The notes under the pieces were generated by a model, which did no database searches, was not told the DNA's origin, and saw only the letters and a program-made list of their open reading frames with translations. 64,000 nt of DNA, taken from contig NZ_AQUO01000001.1 of assembly GCF_000371965.1 (NCBI RefSeq), positions 924,001 to 988,000 on the forward strand. The letters are read 5' to 3'. The stretch is from Paracoccus sp. N5 (GTDB taxonomy: Bacteria > Pseudomonadota > Alphaproteobacteria > Rhodobacterales > Rhodobacteraceae). Shown piece by piece: positions 61,352 through 64,000 of this stretch. Every line of letters starts with the position of its first letter. Positions within the stretch are counted from its first letter, which is position 1. The position numbers and the translations under genes are program-made.

Positions 61352-62464
61352 TCAACGCTTGTAGCCGGGTTGGTGGAAAGGAAGCGGGGTGACGGTCGCC
61401 GGCAGCCGCTTGCCGCGCAGCTCGGCCCAGACCGTATCGCCGGGCGACAGATGCGCCGGCAGGATCGCCATGGCGATGGGCCCGCCGACCGAGGGGCCGA
61501 AGCCGCCGGAACAGACCGTGCCGATCTGCGCCCCGCCCTCGGCCGCATCGAAGATCGCGACGCCTTCGCGGATCGGCGCCCGGCCCTCGGGGCGCAGGCC
61601 CTGCCGGACCTGCGCCGGGTCCGCGGCCAGTTCCGCCAGCACCGCATCGGCGCCCGGAAAACCGCCCGCCCGCGCACCGCCCATGCGGCGCAGCTTCGGA
61701 ATCGACCAGCCCAGCCCCGCCGCCCCCGGCGTGGTCCCGGCATCCATGTCGTGCCCGTAAAGCGGCATCCCGGCTTCCAGCCGCAGGCTGTCGCGGGCGC
61801 CCAGGCCGATGGGCGCCACCTCGGGCTGGTCCAGCAACGCCCGCGCCAAGGCCTCGACCTGCCCGAGCGGCACCGAGATCTCGAACCCGTCCTCGCCGGT
61901 ATAGCCCGAGCGGCTGATCCAGAGCCGCGCGCCCTGCCAGTCGAATTCGGCCACATCCATGAAGCGCATCGCGGCGACGCCCGGCAGCAGCCGCGCCAGC
62001 ACCGCCTCGGCCTCGGGGCCCTGCAAGGCCAGCAAGCCGCGATCCGTCACCGGCTCGACCGTCACGCCCAAGGCTTCCAGCTGCCGCAGATGCGCAATGT
62101 CCTGGTCGGCGCAGGCGGCATTCACCACCAGATACAGATGATCGCCCTTGTTGGCGATCATCAGGTCGTCGAGGATGCCGCCCGCCGCATTGGTGAACAG
62201 GCCGTAGCGCTGCCGCCCTTCGGCCAGGCCCTGCACATCGGCGGGCACCAGGGTTTCCAGCGCGCGCGCCACGTCCGGTCCGCGCAGGATCACCTGGCCC
62301 ATGTGGCTGACGTCGAACAGCCCGGCCCGCGCGCGGGTATGCAGGTGCTCGGCCAGCACGCCCATGGGATATTGCACCGGCATGTCCCAGCCGGCAAAGG
62401 GCACCATGCGCGCGCCCAGCGCGACGTGCAGATCGTGAAGCGGCGTGCGCTGTAGCTCGGCCAT
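61352..62464 (-). CDS. gcvT: Aminomethyltransferase, glycine cleavage T protein
   Basis: Transfers the one-carbon unit to tetrahydrofolate and releases ammonia. LYELHQ-type start TPLHDLHVALGARMVPFAGWDMPVQY near residues 6-30, GLFDVSHMGQ near 48, and folate-binding GLGARDSLRLEAGMPLYGHDM near 216-236. Length 370. ATG 62464 (MAELQ) has AGGAG 6 bases ahead, better than ATG 62470 or 62494. A glycine riboswitch lies just upstream. Confidence 0.95.
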   Translation of the reverse strand: MAELQRTPLHDLHVALGARMVPFAGWDMPVQYPMGVLAEHLHTRARAGLFDVSHMGQVILRGPDVARALETLVPADVQGLAEGRQRYGLFTNAAGGILDDLMIANKGDHLYLVVNAACADQDIAHLRQLEALGVTVEPVTDRGLLALQGPEAEAVLARLLPGVAAMRFMDVAEFDWQGARLWISRSGYTGEDGFEISVPLGQVEALARALLDQPEVAPIGLGARDSLRLEAGMPLYGHDMDAGTTPGAAGLGWSIPKLRRMGGARAGGFPGADAVLAELAADPAQVRQGLRPEGRAPIREGVAIFDAAEGGAQIGTVCSGGFGPSVGGPIAMAILPAHLSPGDTVWAELRGKRLPATVTPLPFHQPGYKR

Positions 62465-62510
62465 GGGCATCTCCTGTTTCCCGGACAGGGTCATCCCGCC
62501 CGCATCAGAT

Positions 62511-62675
62511 GCCCCCTCTGTCCCTGCCCCGATCGGGGCGCCTGAGATCGTTATCCCTTCGGCGGACGGCCCAGGGCCGCCTCTCTCCAGAGTCTTCGGC
62601 GGAAAACGGTCCCTTTGCCTGAGAGATTCCCGGGGCGGTTGCTCCTTCGGCCCTGGCTTGCGCCAGCGTCTCCCG
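62511..62675 (-). promoter_or_regulatory. Tandem glycine riboswitch upstream of gcvT
   Basis: On the minus strand the leader shows two glycine-aptamer cores in a row. Aptamer 1 (about 62675 to 62580): GGGAGACGC, GCCGAAGGAGCAACC, AATCTCTCAGGCAAAGGGACC, ACTCTGGAGAG. Aptamer 2 (about 62580 to 62511): GCCGAAGGGATAACG, ATCTCAGGC, GGACAGAGGGG. These are the conserved GCCGAAGG and CTCAGGC blocks of the class, followed 46 bases later by the gcvT start. It should switch on gcvTHP when glycine is abundant. The shorter second aptamer is consistent with cooperative or single-site types. Confidence 0.93.
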
Positions 62676-62753
62676 ATTTCCGACTTAAGTCGTAGCCGTC
62701 ACGCGCTGACCTGACAAGAGCCCTGCACCGTTTTGTCGCATCGGTTCCATGGC

Positions 62754-63536
62754 TCAGATCGAGATATTCGAGGCGCCGCCGTCCAGAAGCAGGTTCTGGC
62801 CGACGATGAAACGGGCGTGCTGGCTGCACAGGAAGGCGCAGGCGGCGCCGAAATCTTCGGGCAGGCCATAGCTGTGCGTCGGGATGGTCGCCTCGCGCCG
62901 GCGGCGGGCCTCGGTGATCTCGATGCCCTCGGCCTGGGCCACGCCCTTGTCCAGCGCATAGGCCCGCTCGGTCGCATGGATCCCGGGCAGCAGGTTGTTC
63001 ACCACCACGCCCGAGCCCGCCACCTGCCGCGACATGCCGGCGACGAAGCCGGTCAGCCCGGCACGGGCGGCGTTCGACAGGCCCAGGATGGCGATGGGCG
63101 TGCGCACCGATTGCGAGGTGATGTTGACGACCCGGCCCCAGCCGCGCTGCATCATCCCCGGCACCAGCGCCTGCATCAGCGCCACGGCGGTCAGCATGTT
63201 GGCGTCCAGCGCCCGGATGAAATCCTCGCGCGACCAGTCGGTCCAGCTGCCGGGCGGCGGACCGCCGGCATTGTTGACCAGGATGTCGGCCTGCCCGCCC
63301 AGGGCCTCCAGCACGGCGGCGCGGCCCGCCTCGGTGGTGATGTCCGCCGCGACCGGCGTCACCCGGACGCCATGCCGTTCGGCGATGTCGCGGGCGGTGG
63401 CCTCAAGCGCCTCGGCGCCGCGGGCGTTGATGACCAGCTCGACCCCGGCCTCGGCCAGCGCCTCGGCGCAGCCGCGGCCGAGCCCCTTCGAGGCCGCGCA
63501 GACCAGCCCCTTCTTGCCCCTGATGCCCAGATCCAT
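62754..63536 (-). CDS. SDR-family protein lacking the usual catalytic tetrad
   Basis: A 260-residue Rossmann-fold protein. The cofactor loop reads CAASKGLGRGCAEALAEAG near residues 11-29 and NNAGGPPPGSWTDWSREDF near 88-106. At the active site the Ser is kept (VVNITSQSV near 138), but where Y-x3-K is expected it reads SNAARAGLTGF, so Tyr and Lys are Ser and Arg. This matches a known divergent BKR-like SDR subgroup. ATG 63536 has AAGGAA upstream; ATG 63581 is not family-like. It follows the small exported-protein gene by 60 bases in the same direction. Confidence 0.88.
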   Translation of the reverse strand: MDLGIRGKKGLVCAASKGLGRGCAEALAEAGVELVINARGAEALEATARDIAERHGVRVTPVAADITTEAGRAAVLEALGGQADILVNNAGGPPPGSWTDWSREDFIRALDANMLTAVALMQALVPGMMQRGWGRVVNITSQSVRTPIAILGLSNAARAGLTGFVAGMSRQVAGSGVVVNNLLPGIHATERAYALDKGVAQAEGIEITEARRRREATIPTHSYGLPEDFGAACAFLCSQHARFIVGQNLLLDGGASNISI

Positions 63537-63596
63537 GGCGTTCCTTTCCCTGTCGGTCGGCCGACAGGGAAGCGCGGGCACGGGCGATTGTCCAGT

Positions 63597-63935
63597 TCAG
63601 AAACAGAGGATCTCGGCCTCGGCCTCGGCCCGGCGGTAATTCGCGACCATGTCGTTGCTGCCCATGCCGCGGAAGGCGGCCGAGCGTTCGCCGCCCATCT
63701 GCCGCATCGAGAGCACCGTCTCGGCCTTGACGTAGTCGTCATAGGACAGGACCGAGGCGATCTGGTCGATGGCGCAGCTGCATTTTTCCAGCATGTCGCG
63801 GGTCTGGCCGTTCGCCGCCATGCAGACGAAGACGTAATCGGCCCGGGCATTGGTGGGATAGTCGTTCACCGCCTGCGCCCCGGCCGAGCCGGCCCAGATC
63901 GCAAGCGCCGCCGTCAGGATAGGTCGCAGCATCAT
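63597..63935 (-). CDS. Small exported Cys-containing protein
   Basis: A 112-residue protein with a signal peptide (LRPILTAALAIWAGSAGAQA, cleavage near residue 21). The mature part has DYVFVCMAANGQTRDMLEKCSCAIDQIASVLSYDDY and ends EAEILCF: four Cys, including a CSC pair. I do not recognise the family; the Cys and periplasmic location suggest a disulfide-stabilised helical protein or metal binder. Its start overlaps the stop of the upstream gene (ATGA type). Confidence 0.75.
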   Translation of the reverse strand: MMLRPILTAALAIWAGSAGAQAVNDYPTNARADYVFVCMAANGQTRDMLEKCSCAIDQIASVLSYDDYVKAETVLSMRQMGGERSAAFRGMGSNDMVANYRRAEAEAEILCF

Positions 63936-64000
63936 TTCAACACCATCGCGCTGTCATAGGCGGGCTGCCCGCCCGCCAGGGGGCCGGTGCGCGCCGCCAT
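63932..64000 (-). CDS. C-terminal end of an unknown protein (partial)
   Basis: An open frame enters from the right edge on the minus strand and ends LAGGQPAYDSAMVLK at TGA (63934..63932), overlapping the next gene's ATG. Too short to identify. The coupling shows it is in one operon with the small exported protein and probably the SDR gene. Confidence 0.5.
   Translation of the reverse strand: MAARTGPLAGGQPAYDSAMVLK

Overview
The window is GC-rich DNA, almost fully coding, from an alphaproteobacterium of the Paracoccus / Rhodobacteraceae group. The best marker is a 50-residue protein at 13797..13949 that closely matches subunit IV of the aa3 cytochrome c oxidase of Paracoccus denitrificans. 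It is not identical as I recall that sequence, so I infer another Paracoccus species or strain. The gene orders pdxJ-acpS-lepB-rnc-era, HDAC-like-xseB-ispA-dxs and dapF-mtaB, and the ligase-associated DNA-repair block, fit that group.

Layout. 1..1420: end of a membrane-protein gene, an IS427-type insertion sequence inserted exactly at its stop codon, a gene-poor stretch, and tRNA-Pro(CGG). 1486..5040: drug/metabolite transporter, leuB, a small exported protein, a uracil-DNA glycosylase. 5127..9953: a three-gene island (HAD-type hydrolase, family-4 glycosyltransferase, sulfotransferase) that looks like a cell-surface glycan module. 9962..17967: Sua5-type tRNA-modification enzyme, acyl-CoA dehydrogenase plus MBL hydrolase, oxidase subunit IV, a lipoprotein, azlCD, an acetyltransferase, a membrane protein, greA. 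18243..26711: ETF-ubiquinone oxidoreductase, TPR protein, ispE, pdxJ, acpS, lepB, rnc, era, DUF1491. 26884..30364: gyrB with a clear promoter, then an outer-membrane beta-barrel gene with a strong terminator. 30368..35980: pdeM, DEXH helicase, ATP-dependent ligase and MBL exonuclease, overlapping by 4 bases at each junction.

36011..44864: an Lrp regulator divergent from a class-V aminotransferase with an inverted-repeat operator between them, a WYL regulator and GST, a second EamA transporter, an HU protein, AMP nucleosidase, a flavin oxidoreductase, an epimerase and an SH3-domain protein. 44881..49773: HDAC-like, xseB, ispA, dxs and an Mrr-type restriction endonuclease, read as one minus-strand run. 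49939..57910: mtaB, dapF, tRNA-Lys(TTT), a decayed nuclease fragment, a stand-alone Lrp ligand-binding protein, a MATE transporter, an L,D-transpeptidase, a MalY-type enzyme, two tandem peptide deformylases, a remnant flanked by direct repeats, and tRNA-Ala(CGC). 58022..62675: gcvT-gcvH-gcvP under a tandem glycine riboswitch. 62754..64000: an SDR-like protein lacking the usual catalytic Tyr/Lys, a small Cys-containing exported protein, and the end of one more gene.

Most of the window is ordinary housekeeping. The most original signal is a short dispersed sequence (core GGGTATTTG followed by an A/G-rich arm) found six times in 64 kb, five times between genes next to GC hairpins or gene ends and once in frame inside the helicase gene. 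Other points: a DapF whose second catalytic Cys reads as Ser, the Mrr gene translationally coupled to dxs, and remnants of mobile DNA beside the tRNA genes.
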